Of a DNA stretch of 8,134 bases, positions 1 through 6,107 are shown in pieces. The notes under the pieces are model-generated. The model did no database searches, was not told where the DNA came from, and was given only the letters and a program-made list of their open reading frames with translations. Origin of the DNA: Bacillota bacterium (lineage in GTDB: Bacteria; Bacillota; Bacilli; Alicyclobacillales; SLC66); assembly GCA_021846145.1 (NCBI GenBank), contig JAJZCJ010000139.1:1-8134 (forward strand). The letters run 5' to 3'. The position numbers were made by a program, and so were the translations under genes. Numbering within the stretch: position 1 is the stretch's first letter; the number at the start of each line of letters is the position of its first letter.

Positions 1-1097
1 GCTACCTGACTAACATTTTGAATCGCAGCATCAGACCACCCGAGTTTTTTCGCAAAATCCATCGCCAGTTCCTGTACTTTTAAAGCATGATCGTGAGATT
101 CCTTTGCCCAGACTGCAGACGCCTGGTGAATCAGTGAAATCTCCCTCATCCAGTCATGTGCTTTCTCTTGATATATACGCTGTAGTGCTGCGCCTCCTAT
201 CACGGATAGTACATAGACCAACTGTGTGAACTCATCCAACGAACTTTCCTCATCAACTGCCACAGCAAGTACAGCAATCACTTTGTTTTCAACAAACAAC
301 GGACACTCGATGACTGGTATTGTTTCCAGTGTGCGAATGTCGGGAACGTGTTGGTCTTTAAGATCAGTCGTTGTGCGTCCGAAATAAGAATTTACCAATT
401 CACGTCCATACTTTTCCGCTTGCGGACGGGGAATACCCCGTGTAATTAGCTCCACTGCGGAATCTTGATGGGCCCGCTGAAATGCAATACAAGCAAACGG
501 CCCTTGAACCAAATTTATACTCATATCTAAGATGACATAGAAGACATTCCTAACGTCTTCTACCTCCCGGATCGCCTGACTAAGCTCAATCAATACGGCC
601 AAACGGACAGTACGAACTTGCAGATTTTTATCCAAAGTATCGATCCGCATCTGTCTTCCAAGCACAATAGAAATCAGTTCAAGAAAAGTGAGCGCATCAT
701 CTTTTGCTTCAGCTGACAGCGCCCCAAACAGCACACCCGTCACCTTTTGTCCTTGAAAAATCGGATGACAAAACACGGAAATGGGGTAAATTCCATTTCG
801 TGTAAACCATGCAGTTCGTGGATCATTGGAGATATTTGACCAATAACCCGGTTGCTCTGTCGCCACAACATGTCCTAAGTATCCCTCACCAACACCAAAC
901 TCCAGATCCTTTAGTTGGTCACTTCGCTCTCCCACTACGTTCGCAACGCAAAATGTTTCGTCATCAATCTTCTCAGCCAATCCGATCAATATCGCATCTT
1001 CGATAGATAATAACAGGTGATGGAGAATGTCTGTGATGTGATTGCCCGGACTCATCGCCATTTGTGTTGCAGTTTTTAGCCTCAAAAGTAAGTCCAT
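1..1097 (-). CDS. GAF-GAF-HD(-GYP?) signalling protein, 3' end outside window
   Basis: The reading frame is open from the ATG at 1097 to the left edge (365 codons seen, no stop), so the C-terminus is missing. Residues about 15-150 and 165-310 look like two GAF domains, each ending in the typical beta-strand pattern (VTGVLFGALSAE; NKVIAVLAVAVDEE). After a helical linker, residues about 333-365 (SHDHALKVQELAMDFAKKLGW) match the first helices of HD and HD-GYP domains, where a histidine is followed by an ALALAxxLG-type helix. The HD pair and any GYP motif would lie beyond the edge. There is no membrane segment, so it should be cytosolic. HD-GYP proteins hydrolyse cyclic di-GMP; plain HD proteins have other substrates, so the activity is inferred. 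The start lies 5 bases after the stop of the winged-helix gene, with GGTGA just upstream, so it is the third gene of the KaiC-like operon. Confidence is high for the GAF domains and moderate for HD. Confidence 0.82.
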   Translation of the reverse strand, partial: MDLLLRLKTATQMAMSPGNHITDILHHLLLSIEDAILIGLAEKIDDETFCVANVVGERSDQLKDLEFGVGEGYLGHVVATEQPGYWSNISNDPRTAWFTRNGIYPISVFCHPIFQGQKVTGVLFGALSAEAKDDALTFLELISIVLGRQMRIDTLDKNLQVRTVRLAVLIELSQAIREVEDVRNVFYVILDMSINLVQGPFACIAFQRAHQDSAVELITRGIPRPQAEKYGRELVNSYFGRTTTDLKDQHVPDIRTLETIPVIECPLFVENKVIAVLAVAVDEESSLDEFTQLVYVLSVIGGAALQRIYQEKAHDWMREISLIHQASAVWAKESHDHALKVQELAMDFAKKLGWSDAAIQNVSQV

Positions 1098-1102
1098 TGA
1101 AG

Positions 1103-1327
1103 TCACCCGATCTCCATAGAATCAGGTTGGCTGTAACGATAAAGCACATACTTCTGAGTTCCTACCTGAGACAGAATAGAAAGTTTAACTAAACTTTCTA
1201 AAACAGGCTGGATATGCTCTATTTTTCTACCAAGTCGATTCGCTAATCCTTCTACTGTCTCAAAAGCATAGGGATTCTCTTCAAAAAATAATGTGCATTC
1301 CGTTTGTAACATTAAATCCTGCTCCAC
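1103..1327 (-). CDS. Small winged-helix-like protein of the KaiC-like operon
   Basis: A 74-residue protein starting at GTG 1327. The ribosome binding site AAGGGGTG (1342-1335) overlaps the stop codon of the KaiC-like gene, with a 7-base spacer, which implies translational coupling. Residues about 10-48 read as a helix-turn-helix: helix EDx-type start, then FETVEGLANRLGRKIEHIQPVLESLVKLSIL. That is the pattern of a winged helix in which a recognition helix is followed by a beta-wing (LSQVGTQKYVLYRY, 51-65). It could bind DNA or act as a protein-interaction adaptor; nothing in the sequence decides between these. It is much shorter than full MarR or ArsR regulators and is probably a single wHTH domain. 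It sits between the ATPase (13 bases) and the GAF protein (5 bases), so all three are likely made together. No gene symbol is justified. Confidence 0.75.
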   Translation of the reverse strand: MEQDLMLQTECTLFFEENPYAFETVEGLANRLGRKIEHIQPVLESLVKLSILSQVGTQKYVLYRYSQPDSMEIG

Positions 1328-1340
1328 CCCATTTCACCCC

Positions 1341-2762
1341 TTAGATCAAACGAATATATGGTGCATAGGAAATGTGTTCGACAATCTGAATATCCGAAAC
1401 GTGCCCATCAGGCAATTTATTCACCTGTAAATACTGGTATGCATGGTCTACCCACGTTCGAATCACACCGTCACTAGCCCGTTGCAAGAATGACGCTACA
1501 GATTCATCAATCTCATTGAAATTACATACAGCCATAAGGGTAACCCCGTGAGTTCTTGCGTTAGCTGCTTCGCTTGCAAAATATCTTGAAATAAAATCTA
1601 CGCCACGTTCAGAGATGAGTGTGTTCAAATCATAGTAAACAAACCACGAACCGCCTTGTTCAGCATTCTTTTTCCAAAGTATTCCATGCATAAAATCATT
1701 GAACTGATTTTCATCCATTTTGGACACGTTGATGACACCTGGTGCAAAACTGGGGGGATATGCTCGATCATAGTGTTCAACAAACAAGAGGCTATTCTGG
1801 TCAATCATGTCCTGTACATTTGCACCATGCATATGATACAAAGCGTCCTTCTCATAGAGTGTACTCAGACTAGAAGAGAGTATAATCGTTTTCTTGCTTT
1901 GCTTGATTTGGGCGGCCACCATACTACCGAATAAATGCTTCGTTTCCGACTTACTGTTCGTGTCGAACATGTATACATGCCCGTTGAGAATGCCTCCACC
2001 TAATATTTCGTCCAAACGAACAATGCCGGTTGTTAAATATTTCTTGGATTTCTCGATCATTGTATTATTGAAGATGTGCAAAGCAGGGATCACATGAATT
2101 CCTTTTCCAGTAATCCGATACACGTGCTCCCCTTCCAGAAAGGGCTGGCCCCGCATTTTCATCACTTCAAGAATTCGTTCCCGATAGCGTTCTGATTTTC
2201 GAGTGATCGTAAGACGGATCACACCGTCCACCACAAAATGTTCAAACGGCATTGTACTCGTATTTACTTCAGACTGTTCTCGAACTAAGAGTGCTGTGAG
2301 GCCCTTTTTGCGAAGAATATTTCGAAGTTGATATATCACTTTACGATGTTCGTTGTCACCATGCAATCCATATTGAAATAACGACACACTGTCGATCACG
2401 ATACGCTTGCAATTTATTTCCTCAACAACCTGATCAAACACTCCCCCGGGTTCTTGCATCTGATCCATCAGGGTCTCTGGTGACAGACAGAGGACTCTTA
2501 ATTGATTTCGTTTCTCTAGCTGGCGTAAATCCCATCCAAATTGGGACATATCCGCGTAAAGTTGCGACGGTAGTTCCTCGAATGTCACATAAATGCCTGA
2601 GTCCCCGTCAACCATTGCACCTTGGTACAGAAACTGAAAGGCCAATGTCGTTTTGCCGCTACCTGGTGTACCCTCAAGGATAATCGTTGAGCCCTTTGGT
2701 AATCCTCCGTACAACAAATCATCAAGTCCACCAATTCCCGTTGACACCGTGTGTTCTCTCAT
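1341..2762 (-). CDS. KaiC-like double RecA-domain ATPase with degenerate second domain
   Basis: A 473-residue KaiC/RadA-superfamily protein, similar in length to cyanobacterial KaiC but without its full C-terminal tail. Domain 1 (about 3-228) has the opening VSTGIGGLDDLL, Walker A GTPGSGKT (31-38), the catalytic glutamate pair FEE (61-63), Walker B KRIVIDS with Asp124, and the KaiC-type MKMRG segment (201-205). It should bind and hydrolyse ATP. Domain 2 (about 242-473) keeps the opening LTTGIVRLDEILGGG, but at the P-loop position it reads DTNSKSETK (267-275). The glycines and the Lys-Thr pair are lost and there is no EE pair, so it probably cannot hydrolyse ATP. In KaiC this half carries the phosphorylation sites, so a clock-like phosphorylation cycle is unlikely. 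No KaiA or KaiB is nearby. The ATG at 2762 is preceded by AAGGGA. It is the first gene of an operon with the wHTH and GAF-HD genes and probably acts as a hexameric signalling ATPase. Confidence 0.9.
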   Translation of the reverse strand: MREHTVSTGIGGLDDLLYGGLPKGSTIILEGTPGSGKTTLAFQFLYQGAMVDGDSGIYVTFEELPSQLYADMSQFGWDLRQLEKRNQLRVLCLSPETLMDQMQEPGGVFDQVVEEINCKRIVIDSVSLFQYGLHGDNEHRKVIYQLRNILRKKGLTALLVREQSEVNTSTMPFEHFVVDGVIRLTITRKSERYRERILEVMKMRGQPFLEGEHVYRITGKGIHVIPALHIFNNTMIEKSKKYLTTGIVRLDEILGGGILNGHVYMFDTNSKSETKHLFGSMVAAQIKQSKKTIILSSSLSTLYEKDALYHMHGANVQDMIDQNSLLFVEHYDRAYPPSFAPGVINVSKMDENQFNDFMHGILWKKNAEQGGSWFVYYDLNTLISERGVDFISRYFASEAANARTHGVTLMAVCNFNEIDESVASFLQRASDGVIRTWVDHAYQYLQVNKLPDGHVSDIQIVEHISYAPYIRLI

Positions 2763-2765
2763 CTC

Positions 2766-2792
2766 TCACAATCCCTTCTTGTTGGTCAACAT
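2766..2792 (-). promoter_or_regulatory. Possible 8-codon leader ORF upstream of the KaiC-like gene
   Basis: ATG at 2792 is preceded by GGAGG (2806-2802) at 9 bases, a better site than that of the ATPase itself. It encodes MLTNKKGL and stops at TGA 2768-2766. One codon (GAG) then separates this stop from the ATG of the KaiC-like gene, in the same frame. It could be a leader peptide that couples ribosome delivery to the ATPase, or an ancestral longer N-terminus cut by a stop. The second is less likely because the downstream start already gives a normal KaiC-like N-terminus. This is seen in sequence only; translation is not shown. Confidence 0.3.
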
Positions 2793-2884
2793 CACGACCA
2801 CCCTCCGGAATACAAACATTCTTCCTCAGTTTACACCGAGTTCATTGTTTTATTGGATCGTTGCACCAACTGTAGAGTATTATT

Positions 2885-2979
2885 CTATTCTACTTGAAAA
2901 TCCATCATCATTTCATTTAAATGAATGGCTTGTTGATTCGATTCTTGCGTACTGGCAGCGATAGTTTCCATCGCTGCCA
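2885..2979 (-). other. Out-of-frame original C-terminus of the chemoreceptor
   Basis: Reading this stretch one frame away from the annotated gene gives about 30 residues typical of a receptor end: [16 protein letters not shown], then [14 protein letters not shown], and TAG at 2887-2885. Together with the upstream AATTEEIT it makes the usual [16 protein letters not shown] pattern of Bacillota receptors. One base too many in the ATTACTGGC context separates the two frames; removing the A at plus-strand 2979 (T in the coding strand) gives the best match. It marks a recent, otherwise unaccompanied frameshift, or an assembly error. Confidence 0.85.
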
Positions 2980-4310
2980 GTAATTTCTTCAGTGGTTGCC
3001 GCAACATTCTGCGCACTATCTGCTGTTTTCTCTACAACCGCCGCCACCGTATTAATGAGGGCCACAATTTGATCCGAATTCGCCACTTCATCTTGGGTCA
3101 AATCATCAATACCCTGCACCTCATCAACAGTCTTACTAACGGCTTCCAATATCTTTTCTAACGTTTCTCCCGACTGAATGGCCATGTGCACACCATCGGT
3201 CACCACTTTTTGGCTTTCTTTTGTAACCATTACGCTGGCTTCGGTAATCGATAATATATCCGACAAGATGCTACCTACACGGGAAGATTCGGTTCGTGTC
3301 TGCTCTGCTAACTTACGAACTTCTTCTGCCACCACTGCAAAGCCCCTTCCTTGATCGCCTGCTCTGGCAGCTTCAATCGAGGCATTTAGAGCGAGTAAAT
3401 TGGTTTGCTCCGCGATATCACTGATGGTAGAAGCAATCTCTTCAATTTGTTTGGAATATTGCTGGAGTTCCGCCATGCGTTGCTCAGTTTCTGATGTTTT
3501 CTCTTTGATCAGTTGCATACTTTGAATGGTATTATCCACTGTTTCTTTTCCTTGATTTGCCGTTATTCGGGTTTCCACTGTAATGGTGGTGGCGGTTTTC
3601 GCTTTATTTTTTGAAAGTTGAATGAGTGAAGATAAGCTCAACAAGGCCTTGGATATCTCTACCACCGACTCCGTTCCCTTACTCGATTGATCAGTCACTT
3701 CTTGCATCTGGTTGGCAATCTCATTAATCGAAACGGTCGTCTCTTGCGTGGAAGCAGCACTTAATTGCACCGCACTTATTTGAAGCTGTTGAATAAGGTG
3801 ACGTAAATTTTGCGCCATTGTATTCGTCGATCGAGTAAGCTCGCCAATTTCATCTGTGGACTTCGTCACTATGCTTTCCACCGTTAAATCGCCATCAGCA
3901 ATACGCTTGAGAGATAAAGAAATGACTGGGATTGGTGCCACCATGCGGCGAAAGAAAATGAGTAATAAAATGCTGACCAAAAATATGACGGCGTTGCCAA
4001 TAAGGGTGACTAACTGCGAAACCACAGGTAACGTGCTACTGGCGAGACTTCGGTATCCTGAAATAGCTTCTCCTGCAATCCAGACATTGGCCTGACCGTC
4101 CATCTGATAGAACCCATTATCAATCAGATCACTTACGTCGCGCCCAAAAGTGAGCACTTTAGTACGAAAAGAAGTAGCACTCGAAATAATTTGTTGATTA
4201 TACACAAAGCTCAACGCCACATTGACAACGATCACTACTAATACTGCCACAATCGCAAATGTGACACGCGTGACTAAGCTTTTTTTCCACATGTCAACAA
4301 CAACACCCAA
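2913..4310 (-). CDS. Transmembrane methyl-accepting chemotaxis protein with frameshifted C-terminus
   Basis: About 465 residues from TTG 4310, chosen because AAGGGGG (4325-4319) lies 8 bases upstream; an in-frame TTG at 4352 has no good site. Order: TM1 about 13-37, a short extracytoplasmic segment of about 60 residues, TM2 about 97-120, HAMP about 121-173 (ends [18 protein letters not shown]), then the helical signalling hairpin. The tip is canonical: [19 protein letters not shown] followed by [18 protein letters not shown]. It should form receptor arrays with CheA and CheW and modulate motility in response to an unknown ligand. After AATTEEIT the frame shifts: the annotated end [12 protein letters not shown]... 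is unlike any receptor, while the adjacent frame encodes [16 protein letters not shown] and continues to a TAG at 2887-2885. The lost part is the last roughly 30 residues, the final methylation-helix turns. Signalling may survive, but adaptation could be altered. The sensor segment is much shorter than a normal four-helix bundle or Cache domain. Confidence 0.88.
   Translation of the reverse strand: MGVVVDMWKKSLVTRVTFAIVAVLVVIVVNVALSFVYNQQIISSATSFRTKVLTFGRDVSDLIDNGFYQMDGQANVWIAGEAISGYRSLASSTLPVVSQLVTLIGNAVIFLVSILLLIFFRRMVAPIPVISLSLKRIADGDLTVESIVTKSTDEIGELTRSTNTMAQNLRHLIQQLQISAVQLSAASTQETTVSINEIANQMQEVTDQSSKGTESVVEISKALLSLSSLIQLSKNKAKTATTITVETRITANQGKETVDNTIQSMQLIKEKTSETEQRMAELQQYSKQIEEIASTISDIAEQTNLLALNASIEAARAGDQGRGFAVVAEEVRKLAEQTRTESSRVGSILSDILSITEASVMVTKESQKVVTDGVHMAIQSGETLEKILEAVSKTVDEVQGIDDLTQDEVANSDQIVALINTVAAVVEKTADSAQNVAATTEEITGSDGNYRCQYARIESTSHSFK
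2951..2981. repeat. Perfect 12-bp inverted repeat at the frameshift site
   Basis: Arms ACTGGCAGCGAT (2951-2962) and ATCGCTGCCAGT (2970-2981) are exact reverse complements around a 7-base loop. Both arms are coding sequence of the chemoreceptor tail. There is no T-run on either side, so it is not a usual terminator. The extra base of the frameshift (2979) lies in the right arm, and without it the hairpin would carry a one-base bulge. Confidence 0.9.
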
Positions 4311-4397
4311 GGTAATGACCCCCTTTTTTGTGTTATCACCGCTGGGAAACAACTTGTGTATGTAGTTTTTAAAAAATATAACGATATTTGTAAAAAG

Positions 4398-4406
4398 ATT
4401 ATATCA
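4398..4406 (-). promoter_or_regulatory. Extended -10 promoter of the chemoreceptor gene
   Basis: On the minus strand the sequence TGATATAAT is a perfect extended -10 element (TGnTATAAT; TATAAT at 4403-4398). Position -35 at 17 bases reads ATGGTA, which is poor, as is common for extended -10 promoters. A start near 4391 would give a leader of about 80 bases before TTG 4310. A sigma-D (motility) promoter was considered: a TAAA lies upstream and GATAT is present, but the spacing is 17 rather than 15 bases and the GCC part is absent. Confidence 0.5.
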
Positions 4407-4531
4407 ATTAATTGTAATCGTACCATTTATCAGTGTTAAATCAATATAACTATTATGAGAAAAATAACGAACATGCGTTTTTAGAATTGGAATGTGACGT
4501 ACCTAACCCCTCTCGTGCGACCGTTTTCCTG

Positions 4532-4549
4532 TGCCACTAATGCCACTAA
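4532..4549. repeat. Tandem 9-bp direct repeat
   Basis: TGCCACTAA occurs twice head to tail with no spacer. It lies about 40 bases from the 16-bp palindrome. It may be a regulator half-site pair or a simple slippage duplication; nothing decides which. Confidence 0.5.
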
Positions 4550-4587
4550 GCTTCGTAGAACAACACGTAAGGTCTAGTACACAAAGA

Positions 4588-4603
4588 CTACTAGATCTAG
4601 TAG
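4588..4603. promoter_or_regulatory. Perfect 16-bp palindrome, candidate operator
   Basis: CTACTAGATCTAGTAG is identical on both strands. The half-site core TCTAGTA (4596-4602) is repeated directly at 4573-4579, 23 bases away (about two helical turns). On the minus strand a perfect TTGACA (4617-4612) stands 18 bases from TAGTAG inside the palindrome, so a repressor bound here would cover a -10. It could serve the chemoreceptor, the DoxX gene or both. The binding protein is unknown. Confidence 0.45.
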
Positions 4604-4801
4604 AAAAAATTTGTCAACCACTTATAAGATAATTTTCATCTTCATATATAACTGATTTTTGTATAGCCAATTCGGCGACAAGCGGCAAGTCTTATCGGAT
4701 CTTTCGCATTAAATATCGTGAGTTTATTATAAAATTTAGAAATGATTCATTGATTATTTAATGGAAACACATCTATCGGCGATCGTTTACTTCATTCATT
4801 C

Positions 4802-4807
4802 AGGAGG
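4802..4807 (+). promoter_or_regulatory. Ribosome binding site of the DoxX-family gene
   Basis: A full-consensus AGGAGG lies 8 bases before ATG 4816. This fixes the start and suggests strong translation. Confidence 0.85.
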
Positions 4808-4815
4808 TTTTATCA

Positions 4816-5421
4816 ATGGGAGCGTATTTAAGCGCAGTAGGCGCAGAAATGAAGAAAAGTTGGATTAACGCCATTTTTGTGATTATATTCACAATCAGTC
4901 GCATTATTTTTGGATGGGCATGGCTCAACGCGGGTATAGAGAAGTTCTCTTGGCTCAGCGACGGCAAAGCCGATGCGGCCGGATTGATTCACGGCCTTGT
5001 CGCCAACCTCGTTGGACCAACCGTCAAACGCTTTGACCCACTAGGGTTGAACCAGTTATACGCTTGGATTGCCAACAATTTGTTCATTCCGATGAGTGGA
5101 TTGACTGACTTTCTCGTCGTGTTTCTTGAATTCTTTGTTGGTCTATTCCTTATTCTCGGGTTCCAAGTCTTCTGGTCCGCGCTCGTCGCCGTCTTTATGA
5201 ACCTTCAATACATCACCGCCGGATCATTCAATAACTTCGGCTACATTTGGACTGACCTAATCCTGATGAAGTTCCCACGCTATGCGGGTCTCATCGGTAT
5301 TGACGGATACATCCGCTTCAGAAAAGGCAAGGAACTATTGAACGCTCCAAAATGGAGTTCTAGCCAAAGTCACAATGACTCACCATCAATGAAAGTAAAA
5401 GGTAACGCCGCAAAAATGTAA
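4816..5421 (+). CDS. DoxX/DoxD-family membrane protein
   Basis: A 201-residue integral membrane protein with four predicted helices: about 18-40, 95-115, 117-135 and 141-160. Family hallmarks are the first-helix motif RIIFGWAWLNAGIEKF (29-44), the acidic helix LEFFVGLFLILG (104-115, Glu105) and MNLQYITAGSF (128-138). The soluble loop at about 45-94 and a polar tail from about 165 (rich in Ser, Lys and Asn) complete it. The best-known relative is DoxD, the large subunit of the archaeal thiosulfate:quinone oxidoreductase. Other DoxX proteins (for example MhqP, CatD) are linked to quinone or thiol stress, so thiosulfate oxidation is only a possibility. No DoxA-type small subunit is nearby. It is transcribed alone from the divergent region and followed by a hairpin without a U-tract. 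A quinone-linked role would fit the DUF4405-type cytochrome 700 bases downstream. Confidence 0.85.
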   Translation: MGAYLSAVGAEMKKSWINAIFVIIFTISRIIFGWAWLNAGIEKFSWLSDGKADAAGLIHGLVANLVGPTVKRFDPLGLNQLYAWIANNLFIPMSGLTDFLVVFLEFFVGLFLILGFQVFWSALVAVFMNLQYITAGSFNNFGYIWTDLILMKFPRYAGLIGIDGYIRFRKGKELLNAPKWSSSQSHNDSPSMKVKGNAAKM

Positions 5422-5456
5422 CTTACCATCATCAACGATCGCCGAACACGCCCTTA

Positions 5457-5484
5457 CCCTCAGCGCACACCGTCGCGCTGGGGG
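5457..5484 (+). terminator. Stem-loop after the DoxX gene, weak terminator
   Basis: CCCTCAGCGC (5457-5466) pairs with GCGCTGGGGG (5475-5484), one T-G pair included, across an 8-base loop, about 35 bases after the DoxX stop. The stem is GC-rich, but the bases that follow (GGGTATATTG) are not a U-tract. It may stabilise the 3' end or act as an imperfect terminator. Confidence 0.4.
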
Positions 5485-5592
5485 GGTATATTGAAGCGTT
5501 GAGTCCGCGAGTTCAACACCCCGCACTGCGCTAATTACCAGCCAATTCAATATTACAAGGCGTAACCCCACTAGGATGGCATAGATACCTTA

Positions 5593-5608
5593 TATACCTC
5601 CCCGTATA
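5593..5608. promoter_or_regulatory. G-tract palindrome, possible CsoR/RcnR-type operator
   Basis: TATAC (5593-5597) and GTATA (5604-5608) are inverted around CTCCCC, so on the minus strand the site reads TATAC-GGGGAG-GTATA. AT-rich inverted ends around a short G-tract are the general form of operators of the CsoR/RcnR/CstR family, which respond to metals or sulfane sulfur. No intact gene starts next to it and no such regulator is in the window, so it may be a relic. Confidence 0.2.
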
Positions 5609-5638
5609 AAACTACATTTCTAGTTTTATAGTTTTATA
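5605..5638. repeat. AT-rich inverted repeat with an additional half copy
   Basis: TATAAAACTA (5605-5614) and TAGTTTTATA (5621-5630) are exact reverse complements around a 6-base loop, and GTTTTATA recurs directly at 5631-5638. It lies 17 bases beyond the stop of the permease remnant, in the direction in which that gene was read. It may therefore be its old terminator or an operator. GC content is too low for a strong terminator. Confidence 0.45.
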
Positions 5639-5654
5639 GGTGAATAAAATGTGT

Positions 5655-5825
5655 CTAAACAAGCACAAGATTGAAAATACAGCCGACAGCGATGAGCGAC
5701 AAGCTGACGATCGTGATATAAATTCCGATCAATTTGGGCTTGATCACTTTACGCAAAATGATGAATTCCGGAAAACTCAGCGCCGTCACAGACATTATGA
5801 ACGCTAAAACTGTCCCAAGCGGCAA
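5655..5825 (-). pseudogene. C-terminal fragment of a YraQ/DUF318-type permease
   Basis: Read on the minus strand from about 5825 to TAG 5657-5655, 56 codons give LPLGTVLAFIMSVTALSF, then PEFIILRKVIKPKLIGIY and a last hydrophobic helix ending in FNLVLV. This is the C-terminus of the YraQ/UPF0718 (DUF318) permease family, where GTVLAFMMxVxALSLPE is followed by ILRKVLKPKL and a final transmembrane helix. The whole N-terminal part of about 250 residues is missing: upstream the same frame meets TAG after only six unrelated codons. There is no start codon with a ribosome binding site. The intact family acts as a membrane transporter; several members sit beside ArsR, CsoR or redox genes. This copy cannot make a working permease. 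It points to a deletion or rearrangement between the DoxX and cytochrome genes. Confidence 0.82.
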
Positions 5826-6066
5826 GGTAAAATAGGATGACTTACACTAAACTAGTCAGAAACATCAAGGTAATTGAATTTTGCTCATGAAACTCGTGCG
5901 CGTAATGGCTCGAAAAGGTCACGAAATTCAGGATCCACCTGTATTCGGAAGCGATAGTGATCTGAGCTTCCCCAAGATGACAATTTGGCATATGTCCCTT
6001 TTCCAGAGACCCCTTAATCATGATTTTACAGCAAACTTTCAGTTCCTTCCGCTAACTTTCAAATAA
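5826..6066. other. Gene-free stretch with short unassignable frames
   Basis: There are two short overlapping frames: plus 5881-6066 (61 codons, ATG at 5887 after a poor site) and minus 6021-5842 (59 residues). Neither has a good ribosome binding site, recognisable motif or family pattern, and they face each other. A third minus frame contains DPEFRDLFEPLRARVS but is interrupted. The stretch is best read as debris of the same event that truncated the permease. Confidence 0.5.
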
Positions 6067-6075
6067 GCCTCAGAT

Positions 6076-6104
6076 TTTACGTGGCATGGGTACAAGGGAA
6101 TAAG
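6076..6104 (+). promoter_or_regulatory. Possible promoter of the cytochrome-like gene
   Basis: TTTACG (6076-6081) and AATAAG (6099-6104) are separated by 17 bases; each matches the vegetative consensus at 4 of 6 positions. Initiation would fall near 6111, within the inverted repeat 6108-6123. Confidence 0.3.
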
Positions 6105-6107
6105 GAA

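Larger units (their letters stand above)
4353..4815. other. Divergent intergenic control region
   Basis: About 460 AT-rich bases between the minus-strand chemoreceptor and the plus-strand DoxX gene. They contain the chemoreceptor promoter, a tandem 9-base repeat (4532-4549), a perfect 16-bp palindrome (4588-4603) and the DoxX ribosome binding site. No convincing open frame or structural RNA was seen. A plus-strand promoter for the DoxX gene is not clear. TTATAA (4622-4627) with TATATA (4645-4650) at 17 bases, and TATTAT (4725-4730) with a weak -35, are the best candidates. Confidence 0.6.

Noticed and set aside
1341..2762. Circadian clock KaiC
   Set aside because: The second domain lacks the P-loop and catalytic residues needed for the phosphorylation cycle, and neither KaiA nor KaiB is nearby.
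2951..2981. Rho-independent terminator
   Set aside because: The hairpin is strong, but neither side has a T-run and both arms encode the normal receptor tail in the alternative frame.
4311..4352. TTG start at 4352 for the membrane chemoreceptor
   Set aside because: No ribosome binding site precedes it, whereas AAGGGGG lies 8 bases before TTG 4310; the extra 14 residues are polar and unlike a receptor N-terminus.
5386..5571. Minus-strand frame over the end of the DoxX gene
   Set aside because: It overlaps the DoxX coding end antisense and has no binding site or protein-like pattern.
5842..6021. 59-residue minus-strand frame as a gene upstream of the permease remnant
   Set aside because: No binding site and no family pattern, and its frame does not join the permease frame.
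5881..6066. 61-codon plus-strand frame as a gene
   Set aside because: No good ribosome binding site and no recognisable motif; it opposes a similar-sized minus frame and lies in decayed sequence next to a permease fragment.
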